This document shows, piece after piece, positions 26,297 through 34,248 of a DNA stretch of 64,000 nucleotides. The notes under the pieces are model-generated. The model was given only the letters and a program-made list of their open reading frames with translations, was not told the DNA's origin and did not search any database. How positions within the stretch are numbered: position 1 is the stretch's first letter; every line of letters starts with the position of its first letter. Position numbers and translations under genes: made by a program. The stretch is from Paenibacillus sp. CAA11 (GTDB lineage Bacteria > Bacillota > Bacilli > Paenibacillales > Paenibacillaceae), in contig NZ_CP028922.1 of assembly GCF_003060825.1 (NCBI RefSeq), positions 697,001 to 761,000 on the forward strand. Reading direction: 5' to 3'.

Positions 26297-27047
26297 TTCT
26301 GATACGAAGGCGTATCTTCTACAGCGAATCGATCCGCTCAGCAAGCTTGCGCTACTGCTGTGCATGGCCGTTTTGTCCATGCACTGGGAGAAGCCGGCCG
26401 AGCAAGCTTCACTCTTGGTAGCTGCGCTACTATCCGCGCGCTTTGCCGGGGGGATGCCATGGCGGCAAATCTATAAGGGCATGGCTTATATCATAATTTT
26501 TGCCCTGCCGCTTTTTATAGTCACCTTGATTGCAGCCCCAGCTGAGGGACGGAACTTGCTTGAAGCCGGACCGCTGTCCTTGAGCAGTGGAGGAATAGAC
26601 GCCGCAGGCGGGGCTGCCCTTCGCCTGCTTGTCTTGTTCCTGTCTTCGCTCATCTATATCCGCACGACAGAGCCGCGTGACTTTGTATACATGCTTACAG
26701 TCCGTCTAAAGGTTCCTTACAGACTGGCATTTGGTGTCTCCATCGCCCTGACCTTTGTGCCTCTGCTGGAGGCTGAGGCGAGAAATGCCTCGGCTGCAAG
26801 GCGGATTCGCAGGGGGTACCCGGTGACGGGAATATCCGGGCGAATGGCGCATCTGCTAGGCCTAGCTGCTGCAGTATTCACGGCAGCGATTCGTAGGGTG
26901 CAGCAGACGGCAGGAGCTATGGATGCCAAGGGCTTTGGTGCTTTTGCGGAGAGGACCTTTTTGCGGGTCCCTAAGTATCCGGTACATGGGAGGATTTTTG
27001 TGATTTGCGGGCTTGGGGTAACCGTGGGACTATGGCTGCTTGGATAA
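26286..27047 (+). CDS. ECF transporter transmembrane protein EcfT (YkoC-like)
   Basis: A 253-residue energy-coupling factor T subunit with about five helices. The late cytoplasmic segment carries the two Ala-Arg-Gly-type signatures that couple to the ATPases (SAARRIRRGYPVTG and AMDAKGFGAF). Its S-component and double ATPase follow downstream (27118, 27751), separated by a promoter-operator, so this gene is transcribed with the GNAT gene while the other two may be separately controlled. In B. subtilis the order is ykoE-D-C; here C comes first. Confidence 0.85.
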   Translation: MRADSDTKAYLLQRIDPLSKLALLLCMAVLSMHWEKPAEQASLLVAALLSARFAGGMPWRQIYKGMAYIIIFALPLFIVTLIAAPAEGRNLLEAGPLSLSSGGIDAAGGAALRLLVLFLSSLIYIRTTEPRDFVYMLTVRLKVPYRLAFGVSIALTFVPLLEAEARNASAARRIRRGYPVTGISGRMAHLLGLAAAVFTAAIRRVQQTAGAMDAKGFGAFAERTFLRVPKYPVHGRIFVICGLGVTVGLWLLG

Positions 27048-27054
27048 AAAGTGC

Positions 27055-27083
27055 TTGACGTCTTTTGATTGTTAACCTAATAT
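27055..27083 (+). promoter_or_regulatory. Promoter of the ykoE-D-like genes
   Basis: TTGACG (27055-27060) and TAATAT (27078-27083) are exactly 17 bases apart. The -10 region lies inside the BirA-like palindrome, so binding there would block transcription. Confidence 0.6.
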
Positions 27084-27109
27084 TCAATTTTAGGTTAACA
27101 ATTAAAAGA
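27061..27109. promoter_or_regulatory. BirA-like operator
   Basis: TTGTTAACC, 15 bases, GGTTAACAA (27069-27077 and 27093-27101) matches the form of Bacillus biotin-repressor operators as I recall it. The palindrome extends to 20-base half-sites (27061-27080, 27090-27109) with 19 of 20 positions pairing. It overlaps the promoter of the S-component gene. Binding by BirA is inferred from the match, not shown. Confidence 0.65.
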
Positions 27110-27117
27110 CGAAAGAT

Positions 27118-27732
27118 GTGATGAACTTGGGTACAATGAAGAAGACGAAAGCCGGAATATCCCGTTTTACAACGATGGACATTGTGCTGATGGCCATGCT
27201 GGCAACGGCTAACGCGGTCATGACAATGTATCTTTCTTCCGTCAATCAGGCGCTGAACAGCCTCGGCGGTCCAATTGCCACATCGACTATAACGGGGATT
27301 TATATGGTGTATGGACTGCTTGCCTATTATATAATCCGCAAGCCGGGAACCGGACTTATCACTTACGGAATTGGCGCAGTAGTACAGTCTTTTATGGGGA
27401 GCGCTTATGGAATTGCCTCCTGCTTTGCTGCAGCAGCTTGCTATATCGTGATCGTGGAAGGCTTGTTCGGTCTGCTGCGCTACCGTACCTGGAATCGGGG
27501 AGTCCTCCTGCTGGCAGGCGGGGCCATGGTGCCGCTTTGGTTCTTCTTTGCTGCCCATATGTTTGGTTATACCAAATGGGGGATGCCTGTGCTGCTGTCA
27601 GCCCTGGTGGTCCGGATTGTGAGCGGTATCGTGCTGAGCGGATGGCTGGCTAAGGTGATCGGAGATGCCTTGAGCCGCACCGGATTGCTGCGCTCGTTTG
27701 CGATATCTCGCAAGGATGCAACCTCTCGCTAG
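27118..27732 (+). CDS. ECF transporter S component, YkoE family
   Basis: About 200 residues, six hydrophobic helices. It aligns by eye with B. subtilis YkoE over most of its length: the shared pattern GP..GIYMVYGLLAYYIIRKPG, the LAGGAM segment, and the end VRIVSGIVLSGWLAKVIGD. YkoE is the substrate-binding subunit of a thiamine-precursor (hydroxymethylpyrimidine) or thiamine transporter in B. subtilis. The start is ambiguous (GTG 27118, ATG 27121 or ATG 27136), with only weak ribosome sites. The upstream BirA-like operator makes the true ligand worth questioning. Confidence 0.8.
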   Translation: MMNLGTMKKTKAGISRFTTMDIVLMAMLATANAVMTMYLSSVNQALNSLGGPIATSTITGIYMVYGLLAYYIIRKPGTGLITYGIGAVVQSFMGSAYGIASCFAAAACYIVIVEGLFGLLRYRTWNRGVLLLAGGAMVPLWFFFAAHMFGYTKWGMPVLLSALVVRIVSGIVLSGWLAKVIGDALSRTGLLRSFAISRKDATSR

Positions 27733-27750
27733 GAAAGGATATGAGGACTG

Positions 27751-29295
27751 TTGGATGCAAGCCTAGTGCTTAAGCGGATTACATATACGTACGAGAGTGA
27801 GGAAGCACCTGCTTTGCAGGATTTGTCTCTGGTCGTCAGGCCAGGGGAATGGGTCGCAATTGCCGGGAGGAACGGAAGCGGAAAGTCGACCCTCTGCGGG
27901 CTTATGACAGGCTATCTGCCGCGAATTGCAGGCGGGAAGCGTGAAGGGGTGCTCCAGGTAGGAGGGGTGGACCCGGCTGAAGCGGATATTGCGGATCTTG
28001 CTGTTCGCGTAGGGATGGTATTCCAAGACCCAGATGCCCAGCTCGTGCAGGGGGTCGTTCAGGATGAGGTTGCCTTTGGCCCCGAAAATTTATGTGTCTC
28101 GCCGCAGGAGATTGAGCAGCGGCTTCAGCTCGCGCTAAGGGATGTACAGCTTGAGCAGCAGCGCGCAAGTAAGGTGCGCGAGCTCTCAGGCGGCCAGCGG
28201 CAGCGCACAGCCATTGCCGCCGTCTTGTCCATGGAGACGCCGATCCTCATCTTCGATGAGCCGGCGGCCAGCCTGGACAAGTCGGCACGGCAGCGCCTGA
28301 TTGCCGTCCTGCGGCGCCTGCACGGCGAGGGACGCACCGTGCTGACCGTGTCTGCGCGGCTTGACGAGATCGCCGGCGCTGCCGAGCGGCTCGTTGTGCT
28401 GGAGCGCGGCCGTGTGGCGCTGGACGGCAAGGCGGAGCAGCTGCTTAAGGAGCAGCGCCCGCGCCTGCAGCAGCTGGGCGTGCTGCCCGCAGGCCCCCCG
28501 TCTGTAGCAGGCGGCGGGACGAACCGCAGCATAGGGCAGGCGGCGAGCTCCTCGGCCGCCCCTGCCGCCTCGGGCCGGGAGCCGCTGCTGGAGCTGCGGC
28601 AGCTGAGTTTCCGCTACCCGGGCGGGCAGCAGCAGGCTCTGCGGGACGTAAGCCTGAGCTTAAGGCCTGGGAGCTGGACGCTGCTCTGCGGTGAGAATGG
28701 CTCCGGCAAGACGACCCTCTCCCGGCTGCTGATGGGCCTGCTTCCTCTTCCCAAGGGCAGCGTGTATTGGGACGGGCAGGATGCGGCACGCCTGGGAACG
28801 GATCGTCTGGCTGGCGAGATTGGCTATGTCTTTCAGGAGCCGGACGATCAATTCGTTGCAGGTACGGTGCTGGAGGAGATGCTGTACGGCCCTTTGGCAT
28901 CCCGTCAGCGGCGGCGATTTGCCAGAAGACGCAAGGAAGTCCCTGGCGCCGAGCTTGAGGCGCTGAAGACGCGTGCGCTTTTGCTGCTTCACAGCGCGGG
29001 GCTCGCAGGGAAGGAGAACGCTTCACCATACTTGCTAAGCGGCGGGGAGAAGCGGCTGTTAAGCGCAGCAGCTCAGTTCATGGTTCCGAAGCGGCTGTAT
29101 ATCCTGGATGAGCCTACGAGTGGGACTGATTATGCGGCTTGCGGGCTTATGAAACAGCTTTGTCTGCAAGCTATAGAGAAGGGCGCTGCCCTGCTTATGA
29201 TCACCCATGAGCCTGAGCAGTTTGCAGCGGCGGCGGATACAGTGATCACCTTGGACCAGGGAAGGGTCTTAAAATGCAAGAGTCACGGGTTATGA
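27751..29295 (+). CDS. ECF transporter double ATPase (YkoD-like)
   Basis: A 514-residue protein with two ABC ATPase domains in tandem. First: Walker A GRNGSGKST (about residue 37), signature LSGGQRQRTAIA, Walker B ILIFDEPAASLD. Second (from about 270): GENGSGKTT, LSGGEKRLLSAAAQF, LYILDEPTSGTD. A Gly/Ala/Ser-rich linker around residues 245-270 lies in markedly GC-rich DNA. TTG start with AGGAAAGG and GAGG upstream. It powers the YkoE-like S-component together with the EcfT at 26286. Confidence 0.9.
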   Translation: MDASLVLKRITYTYESEEAPALQDLSLVVRPGEWVAIAGRNGSGKSTLCGLMTGYLPRIAGGKREGVLQVGGVDPAEADIADLAVRVGMVFQDPDAQLVQGVVQDEVAFGPENLCVSPQEIEQRLQLALRDVQLEQQRASKVRELSGGQRQRTAIAAVLSMETPILIFDEPAASLDKSARQRLIAVLRRLHGEGRTVLTVSARLDEIAGAAERLVVLERGRVALDGKAEQLLKEQRPRLQQLGVLPAGPPSVAGGGTNRSIGQAASSSAAPAASGREPLLELRQLSFRYPGGQQQALRDVSLSLRPGSWTLLCGENGSGKTTLSRLLMGLLPLPKGSVYWDGQDAARLGTDRLAGEIGYVFQEPDDQFVAGTVLEEMLYGPLASRQRRRFARRRKEVPGAELEALKTRALLLLHSAGLAGKENASPYLLSGGEKRLLSAAAQFMVPKRLYILDEPTSGTDYAACGLMKQLCLQAIEKGAALLMITHEPEQFAAAADTVITLDQGRVLKCKSHGL

Positions 29296-29330
29296 GAGAT
29301 GAAGTCTCTGTCCTGAGGCTCTTTTTTTTG
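29293..29330 (+). terminator. Probable terminator of the ECF operon
   Basis: A run of seven to eight T follows a short, imperfect AGAG...CTCT hairpin just past the ATPase stop codon. Confidence 0.45.
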
Positions 29331-29437
29331 CGTATCTACAAATAGACTTAACCGGGTTATATAACTATAATAGAAGCTTGTGGATTATCCTTCCACCTCT
29401 ATGGAAGATGATGTGAAAAGAAGGGTGGACAATCGGT

Positions 29438-30937
29438 ATGACAATGAATATGAAGCGAGGCTATATTCTGGCTGGGCTTCTGCTGTCGACGTTTTTGGCA
29501 GCAATTGAGGGCACCGTTATCGGTCCGGCCGGGCCTCGAATTGTTGGTGATTTGGGCGGTGTGGAGCTGCTTAGCTGGGTGTTTACAGCCTACTTGCTGA
29601 CGATGGCAGTGACAACGCCGATTTTTGGCAAGATCAGTGACTTATATGGAAGGAAGCCGGTATTTGTGATCGGCTCGGTGCTGTTTCTGGCTGGTTCCGT
29701 AATGTGTGGACTTGCACAAGGCATGGAGCAGCTGATTATCTTCCGTGCAATTCAAGGCATTGGCGCCGGAGGGCTCATTCCGGTTACCTTTACAATTATT
29801 GGGGATATTTATCCTATCGAAGAGCGGGGGAAGATTCAGGGCTATATCAGCTCAGTGTGGGGGATCTCCTCATTAGTAGGTCCGCTGCTTGGGGGGTATG
29901 TGGTGGATTCACTGAACTGGCGCTGGGTCTTCGGCTTCAACGTTCCCTTCGGCCTGCTGTCTTTGTACTTTATTCTTCGTTACTTCCATGAACAAATGGA
30001 GCGCCGCAAAGTTAAAATTGATTATGCCGGAGCAGTAACCTTTACGGTGGGGGTAGCGGCCTTGTTGTTCGGACTAGCTACCGGCGGGCAGCAGTTTGCC
30101 TGGAATTCGCCCATCCTGTTGACGGTGTTTGCTGTAGCCATTCTTATGCTGGCAGCCTTTTTTATTGTGGAGAATAAGGCAGAGGAGCCGCTTGTTCCGC
30201 TGAGGCTGTTCCGGATCCGGGACGTTGCCTATTCCAATGTGGCCAGCTTGCTGGCGAGTGCACTCTTGATTGGTCTGACTTCTTATTTTCCGCTGTGGGT
30301 TCAGGGTGTTCTCGGAGAGAATGCTACACGTTCGGGTCTGCTGCTTGCTCCGATGTCTGTCTGCTGGCTGGTAGGCTCAGTGATCGGCGGACGCTGGATT
30401 GTGAGCCGGGGCTCTCGCTTTACTTCGCTAATCGGACTCTTATTGATTGCGATAGGGGCCATCGGCCTTGTCTTTGTAACGGACGGCACGCCTGAGGCTA
30501 TGCTCATGGTATGGAACGCAGTTTACGGCCTTGGCTTCGGTCTGTCGTTCACAGTATTCACGATCATTGCTCAAAGCTCGGTGGGCTATCAGCTGCGGGG
30601 CGCGTCAACCGCTCTGAACTCCTTTGTCAAATCACTGGGCCAGACGATTGGCGTAGCGGTATTTGGGGCGCTGATTAACCAGCATATTGCGAAGGAGACG
30701 GCTTCAGGGAGCGTGATGGGCGTTAAGGTGACTCAAGAGGATGTGAACAGCCTGCTGTCACCTGAGAAGGTGCAGCAGCTCCCCTTAGAGCTGTGGAATA
30801 CGCTTCGTCATGTGCTTGAGAACGGTCTTCATGTGCTATATATTGTTATGGCTGCAATTGCGGCAGCTGGGGTCATCAGTGTGCTTGGACTGCGCAACCG
30901 TGCCCCTGAAGCGGAAGGGTCCAGAGAGGAAGCTTGA
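29438..30937 (+). CDS. DHA2-family multidrug efflux MFS transporter
   Basis: A 499-residue membrane protein with the motifs of the 14-helix EmrB/QacA group. Helix 1 ends with LAAIEGTVIGPAGPRI, motif A reads GKISDLYGRKPVF, and motif C is GAGGLIPVTFTIIGD followed by GPLLGGYVVD. It would export drugs in exchange for protons. The start follows GGTGG at proper distance. A promoter-like TATAAT lies about 70 bases upstream. No linked regulator on this side; the MarR gene at 33527 is separated by other genes. Confidence 0.88.
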   Translation: MTMNMKRGYILAGLLLSTFLAAIEGTVIGPAGPRIVGDLGGVELLSWVFTAYLLTMAVTTPIFGKISDLYGRKPVFVIGSVLFLAGSVMCGLAQGMEQLIIFRAIQGIGAGGLIPVTFTIIGDIYPIEERGKIQGYISSVWGISSLVGPLLGGYVVDSLNWRWVFGFNVPFGLLSLYFILRYFHEQMERRKVKIDYAGAVTFTVGVAALLFGLATGGQQFAWNSPILLTVFAVAILMLAAFFIVENKAEEPLVPLRLFRIRDVAYSNVASLLASALLIGLTSYFPLWVQGVLGENATRSGLLLAPMSVCWLVGSVIGGRWIVSRGSRFTSLIGLLLIAIGAIGLVFVTDGTPEAMLMVWNAVYGLGFGLSFTVFTIIAQSSVGYQLRGASTALNSFVKSLGQTIGVAVFGALINQHIAKETASGSVMGVKVTQEDVNSLLSPEKVQQLPLELWNTLRHVLENGLHVLYIVMAAIAAAGVISVLGLRNRAPEAEGSREEA

Positions 30938-31007
30938 ATCACGGGTAAGGCAAGGTATAAAATCGCTTCTCCCTCCACACCTTATGGAAAAGGGGAGGTG
31001 GATGGAT

Positions 31008-31352
31008 TTGAACGAACCGCTAAACACAGATCAAGGGACATTGGTACAGGCTTGGCAGCAGATGCTGCCCTCTATGCTGAGTCCGGGAGACTCGGCCCAA
31101 GTTTTGGCGGATAACGCCGATCCGGCATGCCTTAGGGTTCATATTAATGTAGCGGGTCATCAGATGTATTCATTTGATTTCCAGTGCATTTATCAGGACA
31201 CAAGAGAGCTGGAGGTTAAGCTGGTCGATGTGGAACGCTCGGGACGATCGGTAGACGAGCACAGCGACGTTATTCAGGAGCTGGCCGAGGATTATGCCCG
31301 GCATATTCATGAATGCGCCCAGCAGCTTCAGGTTGTGACCAACCCTTCTTAG
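31008..31352 (+). CDS. Small acidic protein, unrecognised
   Basis: About 114 residues. The start is TTG 31008, eight bases after GGGGAGGTG; an ATG two codons earlier is closer to the site, and the frame runs open into the upstream gene. The sequence is acidic and soluble (HINVAGHQMYSFDFQCIYQD, then a C-terminal helix ELAEDYARHIHECAQQLQ). I recognise no family. It is followed 23 bases later by a second small gene, so the two are probably cotranscribed. Confidence 0.65.
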   Translation: MNEPLNTDQGTLVQAWQQMLPSMLSPGDSAQVLADNADPACLRVHINVAGHQMYSFDFQCIYQDTRELEVKLVDVERSGRSVDEHSDVIQELAEDYARHIHECAQQLQVVTNPS

Positions 31353-31375
31353 GGAGAAAGCGAGGTATACCAGCT

Positions 31376-31549
31376 ATGACCAAGGCTCCATCTGGTGTAG
31401 ACAAGAACCTGCTTAATGAAGTAGAGGCGCTGGAGACGGATCCGGTGAACAGCCATCAGGCCCAGCAGCTTCATCAGGATCGCAATGACCGCAGGCATCA
31501 GGATGCTAAGCATCATTACAAGAAGAAGGATATGGATCCGACGCATTAA
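31376..31549 (+). CDS. Small hydrophilic protein, unrecognised
   Basis: Fifty-seven residues, highly charged and low in complexity, rich in His, Gln, Asp, Lys (QAQQLHQDRNDRRHQDAKHH). GAGGT stands ten bases before ATG 31376. It ends just before a strong terminator. It could be a small spore- or stress-associated protein, but there is no motif to support that. Confidence 0.55.
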   Translation: MTKAPSGVDKNLLNEVEALETDPVNSHQAQQLHQDRNDRRHQDAKHHYKKKDMDPTH

Positions 31550-31580
31550 TAGCTCGGAGATAACCTTATATGTAAGATAT

Positions 31581-31615
31581 AAGAACCCTCGGATTTCCTA
31601 TCCGAGGGTTCTTTT
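31581..31615. terminator. Terminator used as intron target
   Basis: Perfect 14-bp stem AAGAACCCTCGGAT/ATCCGAGGGTTCTT with a five-base loop and TTTT on the plus strand. It serves the small genes upstream and, before the intron arrived, probably the converging MarR gene. The group II intron begins five bases after it. Confidence 0.85.
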
Positions 31616-31908
31616 GAGCGTGCGCCCGGCATGGGCGATAACTCGGCGGTGAAAGTCCGCTACAGGCTTGGCAGTAGGAACTGTTAGCTGAAGGCAAGGG
31701 TGTCCGCCGCGAGGCGGAATCTGAAGGAAGCCGGAGGCAAACCCTCGGTCTGACGAACAGAAATCACATAGAAGGCATCATGGGACGGACGAGCTTGCAC
31801 TACAAAGCAAAGTCCAATACTGCCCGAATCCCATGGTGTAAATGTGGCAGATAGATGAGGGGAAGGTTATCGCTCTTACCCGGGGAGGTCTCACAGACGA
31901 CAAGTAGG

Positions 31909-31987
31909 AAAAAAAAAACCGAAAGACGGAGTAAAGCTTGCTGTGAGAAGTCAGCAGAGGCCATAGTACCCGGAAGGTTTTTTTTTT
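31909..31987 (+). repeat. A10/T10 paired arms inside the intron
   Basis: AAAAAAAAAACC (31909-31920) and GGTTTTTTTTTT (31976-31987) are perfectly complementary over 12 bases, about 55 bases apart. They probably form a helix of an intron RNA domain ahead of the ORF. Homopolymers this long could also cause slippage. Confidence 0.6.
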
Positions 31988-32045
31988 CGGGGAAGGGCCG
32001 AACAATCGTAAGTCTCGAGTACATACCGAAAGGAGAGCTGACGCG

Positions 32046-33446
32046 ATGAAAGCAGAATACCGAAAGGGCTACCTGCAAAGGGATAGCGTGGAACGCGAAG
32101 AGCATGCGGGAGTGCGGAGCGCCGGTACTCGGGAACGTAAAGAAAGAGGCGGTGCAACAGACCTGCTGGAGCAGATTCTGGACAGAGACAATCTGAACAG
32201 AGCCTACAAACAGGTCAAACGCAACCATGGAGCGCCAGGAATCGACGGAATGACCGTAGAAGACGCGCTACCCTGGCTGCAGGAACATAGAGACGAGCTG
32301 TTGCAAAAGATCCGGGAAGGCAGATACAAGCCCAGCCCAGTACGGCGCAAGGAAATTCCCAAAGCAGATGGAAGCGGAGTACGGAAGCTTGGCATACCCA
32401 CGGTCGTAGACCGAGTGATTCAGCAGGCAGTCGCCCAGCAGCTCCAGCCCCTGTTCGAGCCGCTCTTCTCGGAGGGAAGCTATGGCTACCGCCCCGGTCG
32501 GAGCGCACAACAGGCCATTCGCAAGGTGAAAGACTATGCAGAACAGGGATACGGCTACGCAGTAGAAATCGACCTCTCCAAATACTTCGACACGCTGAAT
32601 CATGAGCTGCTTATGCATCTTTTGCGCAAACAAATTCAGGACAGACGCGTAACCGAACTGATTAAGAGATACCTGAAAAGTGGGGTTATGGAGAACGGGG
32701 TGCACTGCAAAACAGAAGAAGGCTCCCCTCAGGGAGGCCCCCTGTCGCCGCTTCTGGCGAACATCTACCTGAACGAATTTGACCAAGAGATGAAAGGCCG
32801 CGGAGTGAACGTCATCCGCTATGCGGACGATATTGTGGTGCTTGCCAAAAGCAAACGGGCAGCGGTGCGGCTACTGGAATCCTGCGGAAAGTACCTGGAG
32901 ACCAAACTGAGACTCCAGATCAATACGCAGAAAAGTAAGGTCGGTAGCGTAGTGGCTCGAAAGCACTTCAAATTTCTCGGCTTTGCCCTGGGAAAGAACA
33001 AGAACGGCATGTATATCCGTGCCCATGGACAATCCCTCGCAAAAGCGAAGAAGAAGTTGAAAGAACTCACAAGTCGCAGCCAGGGCAGAAATGTTCGCCA
33101 AGTCATGGAAAAGGTAAAAGTCTACATTCGGGGATGGATTGGTTACTACTATGTGGCCGACATGAAACGGATCCTGCAAAGCTGGAGCGAATGGTTGCGA
33201 AGACGACTGCGGATGTACATCTGGAAACAGTGGAAAAAGCCGCGAACAAAAGTACAAAACCTGCGGAAGCTGGGGATACCGGAATGGCAGGCTTACCAGT
33301 GGGGCAATTCCCGTCTCGGGTACTGGCGCATCGCCGGAAGTCCAGTGTTGTCTCGTTCCATAACAAACAAAAAGCTCGTACAGGCAGGATATTATGACTT
33401 TCCTGCGCAATACGAGCGTTTACGTAAATTGCACTTATGCGGTTGA
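32046..33446 (+). CDS. ltrA: Group II intron reverse transcriptase/maturase
   Basis: A 466-residue intron-encoded protein. The reverse transcriptase domain carries the palm motifs GSYGYRPGRSAQQAI, EIDLSKYFDTLNHELL, QGGPLSPLLANIYLNEFD and the catalytic YADD at residues 259-262. The maturase X domain follows (about 330-440; IRGWIGYYYVADMKRIL). The C-terminal part lacks an HNH endonuclease, as in class C introns, which target hairpins without cleaving the second strand. ATG 32046 follows AAAGGAGAG. All catalytic residues are present, so it is probably active. Confidence 0.93.
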   Translation: MKAEYRKGYLQRDSVEREEHAGVRSAGTRERKERGGATDLLEQILDRDNLNRAYKQVKRNHGAPGIDGMTVEDALPWLQEHRDELLQKIREGRYKPSPVRRKEIPKADGSGVRKLGIPTVVDRVIQQAVAQQLQPLFEPLFSEGSYGYRPGRSAQQAIRKVKDYAEQGYGYAVEIDLSKYFDTLNHELLMHLLRKQIQDRRVTELIKRYLKSGVMENGVHCKTEEGSPQGGPLSPLLANIYLNEFDQEMKGRGVNVIRYADDIVVLAKSKRAAVRLLESCGKYLETKLRLQINTQKSKVGSVVARKHFKFLGFALGKNKNGMYIRAHGQSLAKAKKKLKELTSRSQGRNVRQVMEKVKVYIRGWIGYYYVADMKRILQSWSEWLRRRLRMYIWKQWKKPRTKVQNLRKLGIPEWQAYQWGNSRLGYWRIAGSPVLSRSITNKKLVQAGYYDFPAQYERLRKLHLCG

Positions 33447-33526
33447 ACCGCCGTATACCGAACGGTACGTACGGTGGTGTGAGAGGTCGGCTACTCATCT
33501 AATGAATAGCCTCCTACTCGATTTCA

Positions 33527-33997
33527 TTATTTGCGGGTCAAGGGAGCCAGCTTCTCGGCTTCTCTTCCCATCTTCTTCAGCAGCGCGATCAGTGTCTCCT
33601 TCTCGGCAGCATCCAGGCCGCTTAGCGCATGGTCAATCCGATCTCCAAATTCGGGGTACAGCCGATCCATCAAGGCTTTACCCTGAGGGGTAAGCTCTGC
33701 AAAGATCACACGGCGATCCCGGGCACAAGGGGTGCGGTGCAGATATCCGGCGGCTTCAAGTTTATCAATGACATAAGTAACGTTTCCGCTCTGAAGCAGC
33801 AGCTTGGCCCCGATCTGCTGGATCGGCTGCTGTCCCTTGTAGTAGAGTACCTCCAATACGGCGAAGGCTGTAGGATTAAACCCCTGAATTTTGCTTCCAG
33901 TCACGGCATGCTCATTGACGCTCTTGAATGATTTTGCCAGCACACGGTATAGGTGCAGAGACAACTCCGTTCGCTCCTCGGTCTTTATCATATTCAT
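33527..33997 (-). CDS. MarR family transcriptional regulator
   Basis: A 156-residue winged-helix regulator. QQPIQQIGAKLLLQSGNVTYVIDKLEA is the recognition-helix region and RRVIFAELTPQGKALMD the wing. By eye it resembles B. subtilis MhqR/YkvE (quinone and diamide stress) more than OhrR: it has Cys in HRTPCARDRR but no N-terminal peroxidatic Cys. The stop codon lies five bases from the group II intron. It diverges from an MFS gene 250 bases away, which it may regulate. Confidence 0.85.
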   Translation of the reverse strand: MNMIKTEERTELSLHLYRVLAKSFKSVNEHAVTGSKIQGFNPTAFAVLEVLYYKGQQPIQQIGAKLLLQSGNVTYVIDKLEAAGYLHRTPCARDRRVIFAELTPQGKALMDRLYPEFGDRIDHALSGLDAAEKETLIALLKKMGREAEKLAPLTRK

Positions 33998-34248
33998 CCC
34001 GCCTCATGGTATATTTTGGTTGAAAGGTTATAAATTTATCGAGTTATTAGTATCTTAGTGCAATTGGCGAGTTGGAAAAAATATAATTTATCACAATTTT
34101 GGCTTTTTTCTAAGACGGAGGACTAAAAAAAATTCATTCTGCAATCCCTTGTTCATCTCATTCGCAGGTCGGATGGAGAAATGCCGCTGCTAAGTTACGA
34201 TAGGGTTACCAATCAAAAAGGGAGTTAATAGGGATGGAGTGAAGGAGT

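Larger units (their letters stand above)
31620..33522 (+). mobile_element. Group IIC intron with maturase
   Basis: The element opens with GTGCGCCC followed by the conserved intron 5' region (GGCGGTGAAAGTCC..., GGAACTGTTAGCTGAAGG), contains a reverse transcriptase ORF, and ends with a domain V-like hairpin (about 33443-33480) and domain VI with CCTACTCGAT. Length about 1.9 kb. It lies directly downstream of an intrinsic terminator, the classical target of class C introns. The 3' boundary is set at the terminal AT, about 5 bases from the MarR stop codon; the exact base is uncertain by one or two. The ORF is intact and the element looks recent. Confidence 0.85.

Noticed and set aside
27090-27732. 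TPP riboswitch expected before ykoE-like genes
   Set aside because: Only about 35 bases separate the operator from the start codon, too short for the aptamer, and no such motif is visible upstream.
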